A DNA stretch of 64,000 nucleotides, from NCBI RefSeq assembly GCF_012034935.1, contig NZ_JAATEN010000029.1, positions 1 through 64,000 of the forward strand, written 5' to 3'. The position numbers and the translations under genes are program-made. Source of the DNA: Streptomyces zingiberis (lineage in GTDB: Bacteria; Actinomycetota; Actinomycetes; Streptomycetales; Streptomycetaceae). Below, in pieces: positions 36,631 through 45,677 of this stretch. The notes below the pieces were generated by a model, which worked only from the letters and a program-made list of their open reading frames with translations, was not told where the DNA came from and searched no databases. Position 1 is the stretch's first letter. The number at the start of each line of letters is the position of its first letter.

Positions 36631-38096
36631 TCGGGCTGCGTCTGCACGTTCAGCTCGTTCAGGCGCACCCGCTCGGCGCCCGCCGTCCGCGGGTCGTCGA
36701 TGCGCAGGACGTCGAAGCCCTTCGCGATGTCGTTCGAGTAGATGTGGCCGTTGTAGTAGTACGCGGACCACGAACCGCCGACTTCGAGCACGTCCGTGGA
36801 GAGCGGTCCGCGTTCGAAGTAGCCGATCTCCTTAGGGCGCGAGGAGTCGGTGAACTCCCAGACCGAGACGCCACCCTGGTACCAGGCCTGGACCATGATG
36901 TCGCGGCCCTTGACCGGGATCAGCGAGCCGTTGTGGGCCACGCAGTTCTCGGTGTCCGCCTGGTGGCGGGGGATCTTGAAGTAGCTGCGGAAGACCAGCT
37001 CGCTGCGGTCACCGCGGCCCTTGAGGTCGTAGATGCCGTTGGCCCCGTGGGTCGGGCCGACCTCCGCGTTGCAGGTCGCGCCGCCGCCACCGCCGAGTTC
37101 GTCGGTGAAGACGACCTTGCTGCCGTTCTCGCTGAAGGTCGCCGAGTGCCAGAAGGCGAAGTTCTCGTCGTCCCGCACCCGTTCGACGACGCGGGGCCGT
37201 GCGGGGTCGGAGATGTCCATCAGGATGCCGTCGCCCATGCAGGCGCCGGCGGCCAGCCGCTTCGCGGGGAAGGCCGTGATGTCGTGGCAGCCGGAGGTCT
37301 CCAGGCTGCCCTTCTCCGTGCCGGGGTTGCCGCCGTCGGGGAAGAGCACGGGGAAGTCGACGACCCGGGCGCGCTCGGGGCTGGCCTTCGGAACCTTCAC
37401 CACGGAGATGCCGTCGTGCGGCGGCCGGCAGTCCGGGAAGTCCTCGCTAGGGAAGTAGGAGGACACGTAGAGGTAGATGTCCTTCTTGTCCGGCACGAGG
37501 GTGTGGGTGTGCGAGCCGCACGCCGTCTCGACGGAGGCGACGTAACGGGGGTTCCGCTTGTCGCTGATGTCGAAGATCTTCATGCCCTCCCAGGAGGACT
37601 TCTCCGTGGCCGGCTGCGACGTGCTGGAGCAGGAGTCGTCGCTGCGTGAGGAGTCCGTGGAGAGGAACAGCAGATTCCCGGAGACGGAGATGTCGTTCTG
37701 CCCGCCGGGACAGAGGACCTGGCTCACGATCTTCGGGGAGCGGGGGTTCCCGATGTCATAGATGGTGAAGCCGTCGTAGTTGCCGCCGAAGGCGTAACGG
37801 CCCTGGAAGGCCAGGTCGGTGTTGAGGCTGCCGAGGGAGCCCTTGCCGAGGCTGGCGAGATGCTTGATGTTCTTGCTGTGGACGATCTCGTCCACACCCG
37901 GGATGTCGCCCTTGCCGATGCCCTCCCGGGTCTCGGCCTCCTGGCTCTTCGACATCCGCTGCCCGCCGGGCGCGTCACCGGGGTCGGGCGTCGCGGCCGC
38001 GGGCCCGGCCGCCAGGAACGTGGCGAGCAGCCCGAAAGCCGCCACGGCCACGCCCAGACGGCTGCGCCGCACATGGGGTCTGTGCACCGACGTCAA
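36621..38096 (-). CDS. Secreted LVIVD-repeat (beta-propeller-like) protein
   Basis: 491 residues. The start is a TTG at 38096, chosen because GGGAGG lies six bases upstream and it gives a clean signal peptide: a basic VHRPHVRRSR, a hydrophobic GVAVAAFGLLATFLAAGP, and a likely cut after AAA. The mature part has LVIVD-type propeller repeats, for example YDGFTIYDIGNPRSPKIVSQ, EGMKIFDISDKRNPRYVAS and DGILMDISDPARPRVVERV. No catalytic motif is visible. It is probably an exported structural or binding protein. It is divergent from the DUF305 lipoprotein with 132 bp between, a pairing that may reflect shared regulation. Confidence 0.85.
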   Translation of the reverse strand: MTSVHRPHVRRSRLGVAVAAFGLLATFLAAGPAAATPDPGDAPGGQRMSKSQEAETREGIGKGDIPGVDEIVHSKNIKHLASLGKGSLGSLNTDLAFQGRYAFGGNYDGFTIYDIGNPRSPKIVSQVLCPGGQNDISVSGNLLFLSTDSSRSDDSCSSTSQPATEKSSWEGMKIFDISDKRNPRYVASVETACGSHTHTLVPDKKDIYLYVSSYFPSEDFPDCRPPHDGISVVKVPKASPERARVVDFPVLFPDGGNPGTEKGSLETSGCHDITAFPAKRLAAGACMGDGILMDISDPARPRVVERVRDDENFAFWHSATFSENGSKVVFTDELGGGGGATCNAEVGPTHGANGIYDLKGRGDRSELVFRSYFKIPRHQADTENCVAHNGSLIPVKGRDIMVQAWYQGGVSVWEFTDSSRPKEIGYFERGPLSTDVLEVGGSWSAYYYNGHIYSNDIAKGFDVLRIDDPRTAGAERVRLNELNVQTQPDYR

Positions 38097-38228
38097 CTGA
38101 GACCTCCCTCGTCCACCGTTCGGTCGAACGGTCGCATCCCGCAGTATGGCCACCGGCATGGCTTCTCGACAGCGGTTAAACGAAGATATGTTCGCACTGC
38201 AACAATCCGTTTCCGGTCTGGAGGTCCC

Positions 38229-38963
38229 GTGAACCACCGCAGGATGGCGGGCCGCGTCCGCCCGCCGGCTCTCGCCCTCACGGCGGCGGTCGCCGTTCTC
38301 GCCCTCACGGCCTGCGAGTCGGAGGACTCCGGCGCATCCGCGGCGGAGGGGAGCCGTCCTTCGGTGGTGGCGCCCGGCCGGCCGGGCGAGGAGGCCCGCA
38401 CCCTCTCCCCCGAGGAGGCGCGGAAGCAGGGCGCCCGGGAGGCGGAGCCCAACGCCGCCGACATCCGTTTCGTCCGCATGATGATCGTCCACCACCGGCA
38501 GGCCCTGACCCTCTCGGCGCTGGCGGAGGAGCGCGCGGGCTCCCGGGGCGTCCGCAAGCTCGCCGAACGGATCACGGCCGCCCAGAAGCCCGAGATCGGC
38601 GCGATGGAGGGCTGGCTGGACCGCCATGACCTGCCGCGCGAGGAGAAGAGCGGCGGGCAGGGGGACCACGGGGAACACGGGGAACACGGGGAAGCCGGGG
38701 AAGCCGGGGAGCACACAGAACACGGCGGTGACCACGCCGGGATGCCCGGGATGGCAACCGAGGCGCAGATCAAGCAGTTGACGGCGGCGCGCGGCGGCGC
38801 CTTCGACGAGCTCTTCGTGAAACTGATGACCACCCACCACCAGGGCGCGGTCACCATGGCCACCGAGGTGCTGGGGGCGGGCGCCGACGTGACGGTCGAG
38901 GAGATGGCCACCGAGATGGGCGCTCAGCAGTCGGCCGAGATCAGGCGGATGCGGGATCTGTGA
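38229..38963 (+). CDS. DUF305 lipoprotein with His-rich insert
   Basis: 244 residues from a GTG with GGAGG three to four bases upstream. A lipoprotein signal ends in the lipobox VLALTACESE. Two DUF305 half-domains follow: DIRFVRMMIVHHRQALTLSA and LFVKLMTTHHQGAVTMATEV, each with the paired histidines. Between them is a low-complexity His/Glu/Gly segment, GDHGEHGEHGEAGEAGEH and on to GGDHAGMPGM, rich in soft-metal ligands. DUF305 proteins are often found with copper-handling genes, so metal binding at the cell surface is a reasonable inference. Confidence 0.88.
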   Translation: MNHRRMAGRVRPPALALTAAVAVLALTACESEDSGASAAEGSRPSVVAPGRPGEEARTLSPEEARKQGAREAEPNAADIRFVRMMIVHHRQALTLSALAEERAGSRGVRKLAERITAAQKPEIGAMEGWLDRHDLPREEKSGGQGDHGEHGEHGEAGEAGEHTEHGGDHAGMPGMATEAQIKQLTAARGGAFDELFVKLMTTHHQGAVTMATEVLGAGADVTVEEMATEMGAQQSAEIRRMRDL

Positions 38964-39235
38964 GGCGGGTCGCCGCCCCGCGGCCGCCGGGCGCGACCGC
39001 CACGCGGCACGGAGCGAGGGGCGCCCGGTGACCGCCGGGCGCCGGGCCGGCGGGCGGGGCGTCACGCCGGCTCCCCCGGGCGGCGGGCCGCGCGTGAACC
39101 GGAGGCCGGCGGCCCCTCCCGCCCCGCGACGGCGCGGGGCGGGCCGGCCCGGACGCGCCGTCGCGGGGCGGATTGTCAGTGGCGAGGTACAGACTGTGGC
39201 GCACCTTGAACCCGACCGTTCGCGGAGGTGCCGCC

Positions 39236-40351
39236 ATGTCCGATGCGCCAGAGGTCCTGCTCGCCGTGGGAACCCGCAAAGGCCTCTTCCTCGCCCGCCG
39301 TCGGGGCCCGTCCGGCGGATCCGCCGGGGGCTGGGAGTTCGACGGCCCGCACTTCACCGCCCAGGCCGTCCACTCGGTGGGGATCCTGCCCCGCCCGGGT
39401 CCCGTTCCCCGGCTGCTCGCCGGCGGGGACAGCGCGCACTGGGGGCCCTCCGTCTTCCACTCCGACGACCTCGGGGCCTCCTGGCAGGAGCCGAAGCGGC
39501 CCGCCGTCCGCTTCCCGGAGGACACCGGCGCCTCGCTGGAGCGGGTCTGGCAGTTGCAGCCCGCGGGCCCGGCGGAGCCGGACGTGGTCTACGCGGGTGC
39601 CGAACCCGCCGCTCTCTTCCGCTCCTCCGACGCGGGGGAGACCTTCGAGCTGGTCCGCCCGCTGTGGGAGCACCCGACGCGGGAGCGGTGGATGCCGGGC
39701 GGCGGCGGTGAGGCCGTGCACACCGTCCTGGTGGACCCGCGGGATCCGCGGGCGGTGACGGTCGCGGTGTCCGCCGCCGGCGTGTTCCGCTCGGAGGACG
39801 GCGGCGCGAGCTGGTCCCCGTCGAACACCGGGATCTCGGCGGTCTTCCTGCCCGGCCCCGCCCCGGAGTTCGGGCAGTGCGTGCACAAGATCGCGCGGGA
39901 CGCCGCCGACCCCGACCGGCTGTATCTGCAGAACCACTGGGGGGTCTTCCGCAGCGAGGACTCGGGGAAGACCTGGACGTCCATCGGCGAGGGGCTCCCC
40001 TCGGACTTCGGTTTCCCCGTGGTCGCCCATCCCCGCCGGGGCGGGACCGCCTATGTCTTCCCGCTCAACGCCGACGCGGACCGGGTCCCCGCAGGGCGCC
40101 GCTGCCGCGTCTTCCGCACGACGGACGCGGGCGGGAGCTGGCAGGCGCTCGACACCGGCCTGCCCCGGGAGGAGCACCACGGGCCGGTCCTGCGCGACGC
40201 GCTCTGCGCCGACGACGCCGATCCGGTGGGCCTGTACTTCGGCAACCGCAACGGCGAGCTGTACGCGAGCGCGGACGAGGGCGAGAGCTGGCACCTGCTC
40301 GCCTCCCACCTGCCGGACATCCTCTGTGTCCGGGCGGCGGTGATCGGCTGA
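39236..40351 (+). CDS. BNR/sialidase-fold repeat protein (WD40/YVTN-like glycosyl hydrolase family label)
   Basis: 371 residues, cytoplasmic by lack of a signal. Asp-box repeats occur four or more times: FHSDDLGASWQEP, FRSSDAGETFELV, FRSEDGGASWSPS, FRSEDSGKTWTSI and FRTTDAGGSWQAL. This is the beta-propeller of BNR proteins (sortilin/Vps10-like). The Asp-boxes are structural, and no sialidase arginine triad is visible, so glycosidase activity should not be assumed. The ATG at 39236 has GGAGG seven bases upstream. Confidence 0.85.
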   Translation: MSDAPEVLLAVGTRKGLFLARRRGPSGGSAGGWEFDGPHFTAQAVHSVGILPRPGPVPRLLAGGDSAHWGPSVFHSDDLGASWQEPKRPAVRFPEDTGASLERVWQLQPAGPAEPDVVYAGAEPAALFRSSDAGETFELVRPLWEHPTRERWMPGGGGEAVHTVLVDPRDPRAVTVAVSAAGVFRSEDGGASWSPSNTGISAVFLPGPAPEFGQCVHKIARDAADPDRLYLQNHWGVFRSEDSGKTWTSIGEGLPSDFGFPVVAHPRRGGTAYVFPLNADADRVPAGRRCRVFRTTDAGGSWQALDTGLPREEHHGPVLRDALCADDADPVGLYFGNRNGELYASADEGESWHLLASHLPDILCVRAAVIG

Positions 40352-40421
40352 GGCGCGTGCCCCGCCGCCCGGGGGCGGGGCCGCGGCGCCCCGGCGCGGC
40401 GGGGCAGTAGAGTGACCGGCC

Positions 40422-41099
40422 GTGGCTGCACGACCGTTGAACGAGATCGTCGAACCGGGCTGGGCCAAGGCGCTGGACCCGGTCGCCGGGCAGATCACCG
40501 CGATGGGGGAGTTCCTCCGCGCCGAGATCGCCGCCGGGCGCACCTATCTGCCCGCGGGCCCGCACGTGCTGAGAGCCTTTCAGCAGCCCTTCGAGGAGGT
40601 GCGGGTCCTCATCGTCGGGCAGGACCCGTATCCGACCCCGGGGCACGCGGTGGGGCTCAGCTTCTCGGTGGCGCCCGAGGTCCGTCCGCTGCCCGGCAGT
40701 CTGGAGAACATCTTCCGGGAGTTGCAGCAGGACCTCGGGGTGAACCGGCCGTCCTCGGGTGACCTGACCCCCTGGACCCGTCAGGGGGTGCTGCTGCTCA
40801 ACCGGGCGCTGACCACGGCCCCGCGCCGGCCGGCGGCACACCGGGGCAAGGGCTGGGAGGCCGTCACCGAGCAGGCGATCCGGGCGCTCTCCGAGCGGGG
40901 CCGGCCACTGGTCGGCATCCTCTGGGGGCGGGACGCGCGGAACGTGCGCCCGCTGCTGAGCCAGTACCCCGCGGTGGAATCGGCCCACCCCTCCCCCATG
41001 TCGGCCGATCGCGGTTTCTTCGGCTCCCGGCCGTTCAGCCGCGCCAACGACTTCCTGCTGCGGCAGGGTGGGGAGCCGGTCGACTGGCGCCTGCCGTGA
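40422..41099 (+). CDS. ung: Uracil-DNA glycosylase, family 1
   Basis: 225 residues, the family length. The water-activating loop is VLIVGQDPYPTPGHAVGLSF (the Asp is in place; the usual PYH is PYP, as in other Streptomyces). The Leu-loop is SAHPSPMSADRGFFGSRPFS, and the uracil-binding strand is GVLLLNRALTTAP. It excises uracil from DNA to start base-excision repair. The start is a GTG at 40422, and the stop overlaps the next gene's GTG by four bases, so the BadF kinase is translated with it. Confidence 0.95.
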   Translation: MAARPLNEIVEPGWAKALDPVAGQITAMGEFLRAEIAAGRTYLPAGPHVLRAFQQPFEEVRVLIVGQDPYPTPGHAVGLSFSVAPEVRPLPGSLENIFRELQQDLGVNRPSSGDLTPWTRQGVLLLNRALTTAPRRPAAHRGKGWEAVTEQAIRALSERGRPLVGILWGRDARNVRPLLSQYPAVESAHPSPMSADRGFFGSRPFSRANDFLLRQGGEPVDWRLP

Positions 41100-42340
41100 G
41101 CGGCGGGCGTGGCTGGGTGGTGGGGGTCGACTCGGGCGGCTCGGGCCTGCGGGTGGCGCTGGCACGCGCCGGAGGGGACCGGCCGCCCGCCGGGCCGGTG
41201 CGGACGGGGCCGGTGCGGACCGGGCCACGCGGCATCGACGCCGGGGAGTTCCTGGAACGGCTGCTGCCCGCCGTCCGGGGCCTGCTCGCCCAGGCCGCCG
41301 GCAGCGGCGCGGCTGCCGCCGGGACCGACGCCGAAGACGCCGAAGACACGGCGCGGGACGGCCCGCCGGCCGGGGATCCCGCGGTGGTGGCGGTCGCGAT
41401 CGGCGCGGCCGGCATGGCCACCCTCGGCGGGGACCTGCGCGACCGGCTGCCGGAGGCGCTCGCCACGGAACTGGGTGTGCGGCGGCTCGCGCTGGCCGCC
41501 GACGCCGTCACCGCCTACGTCGGCGCGCTGGGCCAGCGGGCGGGGGCCGTGGTCGCCGCGGGCACCGGGATGATCGCCCTGGGCGCGGACCCGGGTCCCG
41601 CCCCGGACGCCGTCCCGGGCCGTGCCGCGGGCCCCGGCGCGGACGGCGGACCCACCGCGCCGTCTCCGGCACCGCCGGCTCCCCCGATGGACACGGCGCC
41701 CGCACCGCCCGCCCGTCCCGGCGCCCTCACCCCGGGTCCTCCGCCCGCGGACGCCCCGGACTCCCCCCGCGCCGCGGGGACCGGCGGGGGCTGGCGGCGG
41801 GCCGACGGCTGGGGCCATCTGCTCGGCGACTGCGGGGGCGGTGCCTGGATCGGGCGGGCCGGCCTGGAGTCCGCGCTGCGCGCGTACGACGGCCGGCGGG
41901 GCGGGTCACGGGCGCTGCTGGCCCGGCTGGAGGCGGTGTTCGGCCCGCCGCCCGGCCTGCCCGGGCTGCTCTACCCGCGCCCCGACCGGGCCGCGGTCCT
42001 CGCCTCGTTCGCGCCCGAGGTGGCCGCCTGCGCCGACGGCGACCCGGTGGCGGCAGGAATCCTGCGGACCGCCGCGCGCCACATCGCGGAGGCCGCCGCC
42101 GCGGTGTGCCCGCCGGTGACGGGCTGTCCGGTGGCCTTCACCGGCGGCCTGTTCGCCCTCGGTGACCCGCTGCTGGTGCCGGCCCGCGCGGAGTTGGCCG
42201 CGCTGGTCCCCTCGGCGCGCCCGGTGCCCGCCGAGGGCGGCCCGCTCGACGGGGCTCTGCGGCTCGCCGGCGCCCTCGCCACGGACACGTTGCGGCTCCC
42301 CGCCGACGAGCGGATGCTCACCCTGCACACCGGCCTCTGA
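41096..42340 (+). CDS. BadF/BcrA-type ASKHA kinase (N-acetylglucosamine-kinase-like)
   Basis: 414 residues. Phosphate-1 is WVVGVDSGGSGLRVALAR, with AAGMATLGGD and GAVVAAGTGMIALG for the second ATP loop. The conserved WGHLLGDCGGGAWIGR block identifies the BadF/N-acetylglucosamine-kinase group. Between residues about 170 and 235 there is a Pro/Ala/Gly-rich insertion that looks disordered. The GTG start at 41096 overlaps the ung stop (GTGA). A sugar substrate such as GlcNAc is likely, but the link with DNA repair is unclear. Confidence 0.85.
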   Translation: MSGGRGWVVGVDSGGSGLRVALARAGGDRPPAGPVRTGPVRTGPRGIDAGEFLERLLPAVRGLLAQAAGSGAAAAGTDAEDAEDTARDGPPAGDPAVVAVAIGAAGMATLGGDLRDRLPEALATELGVRRLALAADAVTAYVGALGQRAGAVVAAGTGMIALGADPGPAPDAVPGRAAGPGADGGPTAPSPAPPAPPMDTAPAPPARPGALTPGPPPADAPDSPRAAGTGGGWRRADGWGHLLGDCGGGAWIGRAGLESALRAYDGRRGGSRALLARLEAVFGPPPGLPGLLYPRPDRAAVLASFAPEVAACADGDPVAAGILRTAARHIAEAAAAVCPPVTGCPVAFTGGLFALGDPLLVPARAELAALVPSARPVPAEGGPLDGALRLAGALATDTLRLPADERMLTLHTGL

Positions 42341-42461
42341 GACCCCGGCGAACGGCCCCGCGTCCCCGATCCGAGGAACGCCTGGACGAATACGGACGAT
42401 CCACACTCGACCGCCCCCTCCCCGAGCACCAAAGTCCGTCAAAGGGTTAACATGCGGCGCC

Positions 42462-43442
42462 ATGAGCACCCCCACAGGGCCCGCGCCCGGCCTACCCGTA
42501 CGAATGCCGCGTCCCCGCCAGTCCGGCCGGCACCGGAAACCCGAGCCGCTGGCGGCGCCCGAGGGTGCCCCCGCGCTGGTGCTGGCGGTGCCCGGCAGGC
42601 CCACGGCCGCCTCCCGCGCCCTCGCCGAGGAGGTCGTGAGCATCGCCCGGTCCGAGCTGCCCGGCGTGCACGCCCACATCGGCTACGTGGACGGCGGTGA
42701 GGACGACTTCCCCGCCCTGTCGGCCGTGCTCTCCCAGGCGGCGGCCGACCGTGCCGCCCGGCTCGAACGGGCCGCCGCCGCGGCCCGCGAGGAGACCGGC
42801 GACCCCGAGGGGGTGGAGGAGGCGGCGGGCGCCGAGGTGCGCACCCCGGCGATAGACCCGGCCGCCCCGGACACCGTGGTGGTGCCGCTGCTCGCCGGCC
42901 CGGACAGCGCGCTGACCCGGCGTATCCGCCAGGCCGTCATGGACAGCCGTACCTCCGCCGAACTCACCGACGCGCTCGGCCCGCACCCGCTGCTGGCGGA
43001 GGCGCTGCACGTCCGGCTGTCGGAGGCCGGGCTCGCCCGGGCCGACCGGGCGCGGCTGTTCACGGTGACCACCGCGGCCGACGGCATCATCCTCGCCACG
43101 GTCGGCGGGGAAGAGGCGGTCCAGGCCGCCGGGATCACCGGGATGCTGCTCGCGGCCCGGCTCGCGGTGCCGGTGCTCGCGGCGGCGCTGGACGTCGAGG
43201 GCTCCATCACGAAGGCCGCCGGCGAACTGCGCGCTTCCGGCTCCGGCCAGCTCGCGCTCGCTCCCTACCTGATCGGCCCCGAGCTGCCGGAAGGGCTCCT
43301 GGAGGCAGCCGCGGAGGAGGCCGGCTGTACCTCGGGCGAGGCCCTCGGCGCCTACCCGGCGGTCGGCAAGCTGGTGCTCTCGCAGTACGCGGCCGTGCTG
43401 GGTATCACGCCGCGGCCCCGGGCCCAGGGCGGCCCGCGCTGA
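42462..43442 (+). CDS. Sirohydrochlorin chelatase (CbiX)-like protein
   Basis: 326 residues. Two CbiX-type halves are visible: ALVLAVPGRPTAASRALAEE at the start and DTVVVPLLAGPDSALTRRIRQAV further on, followed by LTDALGPHPLLAEAL and TTAADGIILATVGG. Class II chelatases usually have a 'GHG' His in the first strand for metal insertion; here it reads AVPGRP, so that His is missing, although a later GPHP block remains. It may be a degenerate or regulatory relative. It ends before a strong terminator. Confidence 0.72.
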   Translation: MSTPTGPAPGLPVRMPRPRQSGRHRKPEPLAAPEGAPALVLAVPGRPTAASRALAEEVVSIARSELPGVHAHIGYVDGGEDDFPALSAVLSQAAADRAARLERAAAAAREETGDPEGVEEAAGAEVRTPAIDPAAPDTVVVPLLAGPDSALTRRIRQAVMDSRTSAELTDALGPHPLLAEALHVRLSEAGLARADRARLFTVTTAADGIILATVGGEEAVQAAGITGMLLAARLAVPVLAAALDVEGSITKAAGELRASGSGQLALAPYLIGPELPEGLLEAAAEEAGCTSGEALGAYPAVGKLVLSQYAAVLGITPRPRAQGGPR

Positions 43443-43500
43443 CGCACCGGCCGGAACCGGTCGCCCCGCCGCCCCGGCGGCGGGCCGGGGACCGGCCGGA

Positions 43501-43553
43501 GGAACGACCCCGGGAGGGGCGGCACCGGACGGTGCCGCCCCTCCGGTCGTTCC
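43501..43553. terminator. Strong bidirectional terminator
   Basis: An inner perfect 14-bp stem GGAGGGGCGGCACC / complement (43513-43526, 43531-43544) has a GGAC tetraloop. An outer perfect 9-bp stem (43501-43509, 43545-43553) continues it, interrupted by a 3-base bulge. It separates convergent genes. Confidence 0.8.
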
Positions 43554-43608
43554 CGGGCCCGGCGGCCGGTGCGGACGCCCTCCCGCGCGGACCCGCGGCG
43601 GAAGGCCC

Positions 43609-45117
43609 TCAGGCGCGGGCGAGGGCACCGCGGGGCGGGTCCCCCAGCGGCGCGGCGAGTCCGCGGAGCGCCTTCTCCAGGCCGTCGAGGTGGGCCAGTG
43701 CCGTCCCCGCCCCGGGCTCCGGCGCGGGCGCCGGGGGCGGAGCCGCCGGGCCACGGACGGCGGAAGGGCCGGTCAGAGCCTCGACGGCGTCCTCCACCCG
43801 GCGGCAGGCGAGGGTCAGGCGGGCGTCGTGGGAGGCCTCCGGATCGGCGGCCACGGCGGCCAGCCCGCGCACCTCGCGGGCGCAGACGTCCAGCAGGTCC
43901 AGCACCTGCCGGGCCCGGCGCCGGCGGGCGCGCAGCGGGTTGAGCGGGTGCACCAGCGGCGCCAGCGACAGCCGGACCCGGCCGAGCAGCGCCTCCAGCC
44001 GGGCGATGTGCGGTGCGGGGTCCGCGTCCGCCGAGCCGGCGAGCCGCGCGGCGGCCTCGGCCGTGCACCGGTGGACCTGGCGCAGGGCGTGCCGGATCCA
44101 CGCGTCGGTGGTGGCGTGGGTGGTGACGGGCAGCACGAGGAGCACCGCGAGCGCCGCCCCGAGCGCCCCCACACCGGTCTCGGCGAGCCGGAGGAGGAGC
44201 AGCGCCGGGTCGAGGACGTCCAGCAGCCCGTAGAGCAGCGCGGCCAGCAGCGTCGCCGCCAGCATCATCCACGTGTAGGAGACGGGGGCCGCGTAGAAGA
44301 CGGTGAAGACGCAGACGGCGGCCAGCGCGGCGGTGGGCAGCGGATCTCCCGCCACGGGCACGGCCAGGAGGAGACCGAGGCCGGCGCCGAGCACCGTGCC
44401 GGCGACCCGCCGGAAGCCGCGGACCAGGGTCTCCCCGCGCGAGGTGGTGTTGACGAAGACCCACCAGACGGCGCCCACCGCCCAGTACCAGCGCTCCGCG
44501 GAGAGCAGTTGCCCGGCCGCGAGGGCGAACAGCACGGCGGCCCCGGCCTGCACCGCCTGGCGGGTGGTCGTCCGTGCCCGGCCCGTTCCGGCCGGCGGGG
44601 GCTCCACCACGGGCGGGGCCGACCGCCGCTCGTGACACCACAGCCCGAAGCGGACCGCGGAGGCCGAGAGGAGGGCGAGCAGCACCGCCGCGTACAGGGC
44701 GGGGAGCTGCGCGGGCTCCGTGCGGAGGAACTGCGCCACGAAGAACGCCATGAAGGCGAAGATGCCCAGGGCGTTCCCCCGCGGCCCCCAGCGGCGGGCG
44801 TAGACCCCGGCGACGACGACCGCGAGGAACGCGGCGTCACGCAGGAGCGGATGGCCGTGCACCACCGCCGCCAGCGCGAGCACCGGGAACCCGGCGACGG
44901 GGAGCAGCGCCGTGGTCAGCGCCTGGGCGCGGACCGTGGCGTCGGTGACGGTGAAGAGGGCGAGCAGCGCGGCGAGACCCCCGGCGATCACCGCGGTGAG
45001 CGGATGCCCGGCGGCCAGGGAGACGCCCACCGCCAGGCCGATGCCCAGGACGGCCCGCAGGGCGTTGCGCAGCCGCAGCCGCCCCGGGTCCGGTGCCACG
45101 AACATCCTCTTCAGCAC
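43609..45117 (-). CDS. FUSC-family aromatic acid exporter-like membrane protein
   Basis: 502 residues; GTG at 45117 chosen because GAGGAAGGA lies about seven bases upstream (ATG at 45105 has no spacing). Two blocks of transmembrane segments occur, about 25-160 and 195-330, the second opening with TTTRQAVQAGAAVLFALAAG and containing VGAVWWVFVNTTSRGETLVR, the FUSC signature region. The C-terminal 170 residues are cytoplasmic helices. The family includes fusaric-acid and p-hydroxybenzoate efflux proteins. It is alone in its transcription unit. Confidence 0.85.
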   Translation of the reverse strand: MLKRMFVAPDPGRLRLRNALRAVLGIGLAVGVSLAAGHPLTAVIAGGLAALLALFTVTDATVRAQALTTALLPVAGFPVLALAAVVHGHPLLRDAAFLAVVVAGVYARRWGPRGNALGIFAFMAFFVAQFLRTEPAQLPALYAAVLLALLSASAVRFGLWCHERRSAPPVVEPPPAGTGRARTTTRQAVQAGAAVLFALAAGQLLSAERWYWAVGAVWWVFVNTTSRGETLVRGFRRVAGTVLGAGLGLLLAVPVAGDPLPTAALAAVCVFTVFYAAPVSYTWMMLAATLLAALLYGLLDVLDPALLLLRLAETGVGALGAALAVLLVLPVTTHATTDAWIRHALRQVHRCTAEAAARLAGSADADPAPHIARLEALLGRVRLSLAPLVHPLNPLRARRRRARQVLDLLDVCAREVRGLAAVAADPEASHDARLTLACRRVEDAVEALTGPSAVRGPAAPPPAPAPEPGAGTALAHLDGLEKALRGLAAPLGDPPRGALARA

Positions 45118-45677
45118 GCCGGTCCTTCCTCTCACCGCCACGGAACGCGAGCGGCGGGCCGCACGGCGTGGCACGAAAAAGGCGCCGCGGAGGTCCGCAG
45201 CGCCATCGACCACTCCATGAGAGCACCTGGGCGCCCATCGGCTCAACCGCGGATGGATCGGATGAGCCAATGGCCCAGCCGGGGCGGGCGCGCCGTGAAC
45301 CAGGCACGGCCAATGGCCCCGGCTCACGGCTCACGGCTCACGGCTCACGGCTCACGGCTCACGGGAGAGCGTGACCGGTGCGGACAGCCGCCGGTCGGCC
45401 CGGCCGCCGTGACGTGGCCACCCGGTCAGGCTGCCGGGGGCCGGCGCCCCCGGGCCGGGGCGGCACCCGTGGGCGGCGGGGGAACCGGCGTCCTCCCGCC
45501 GGGCGGGAAGGCCGGGAGGAGGAAGGGGCCGGGCACGGGCGCGCCCGCCGTGCGGGGGCACGGCGGGCGACGGGACCGGAGCGGCGGGACGGCGGTGGCC
45601 GGGGGCAGGGCCGCGCCGCCCGTTCGGTGCCGTGACCGGCGGGACGGCCGTGCGCAGCCGGAAGGCGCCCGGCCGGT
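45118..45677. other. 560-bp intergenic region with a 7-bp tandem repeat
   Basis: Both flanking genes are on the minus strand. The segment near 45120-45260 should hold the FUSC promoter, and 45321-45362 is a tandem repeat. The remainder is GC-rich with no believable gene. Confidence 0.5.
45321..45362. repeat. 7-bp tandem repeat, six perfect copies
   Basis: GGCTCAC is repeated six times without error in the gap upstream of the FUSC gene. Confidence 0.95.
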
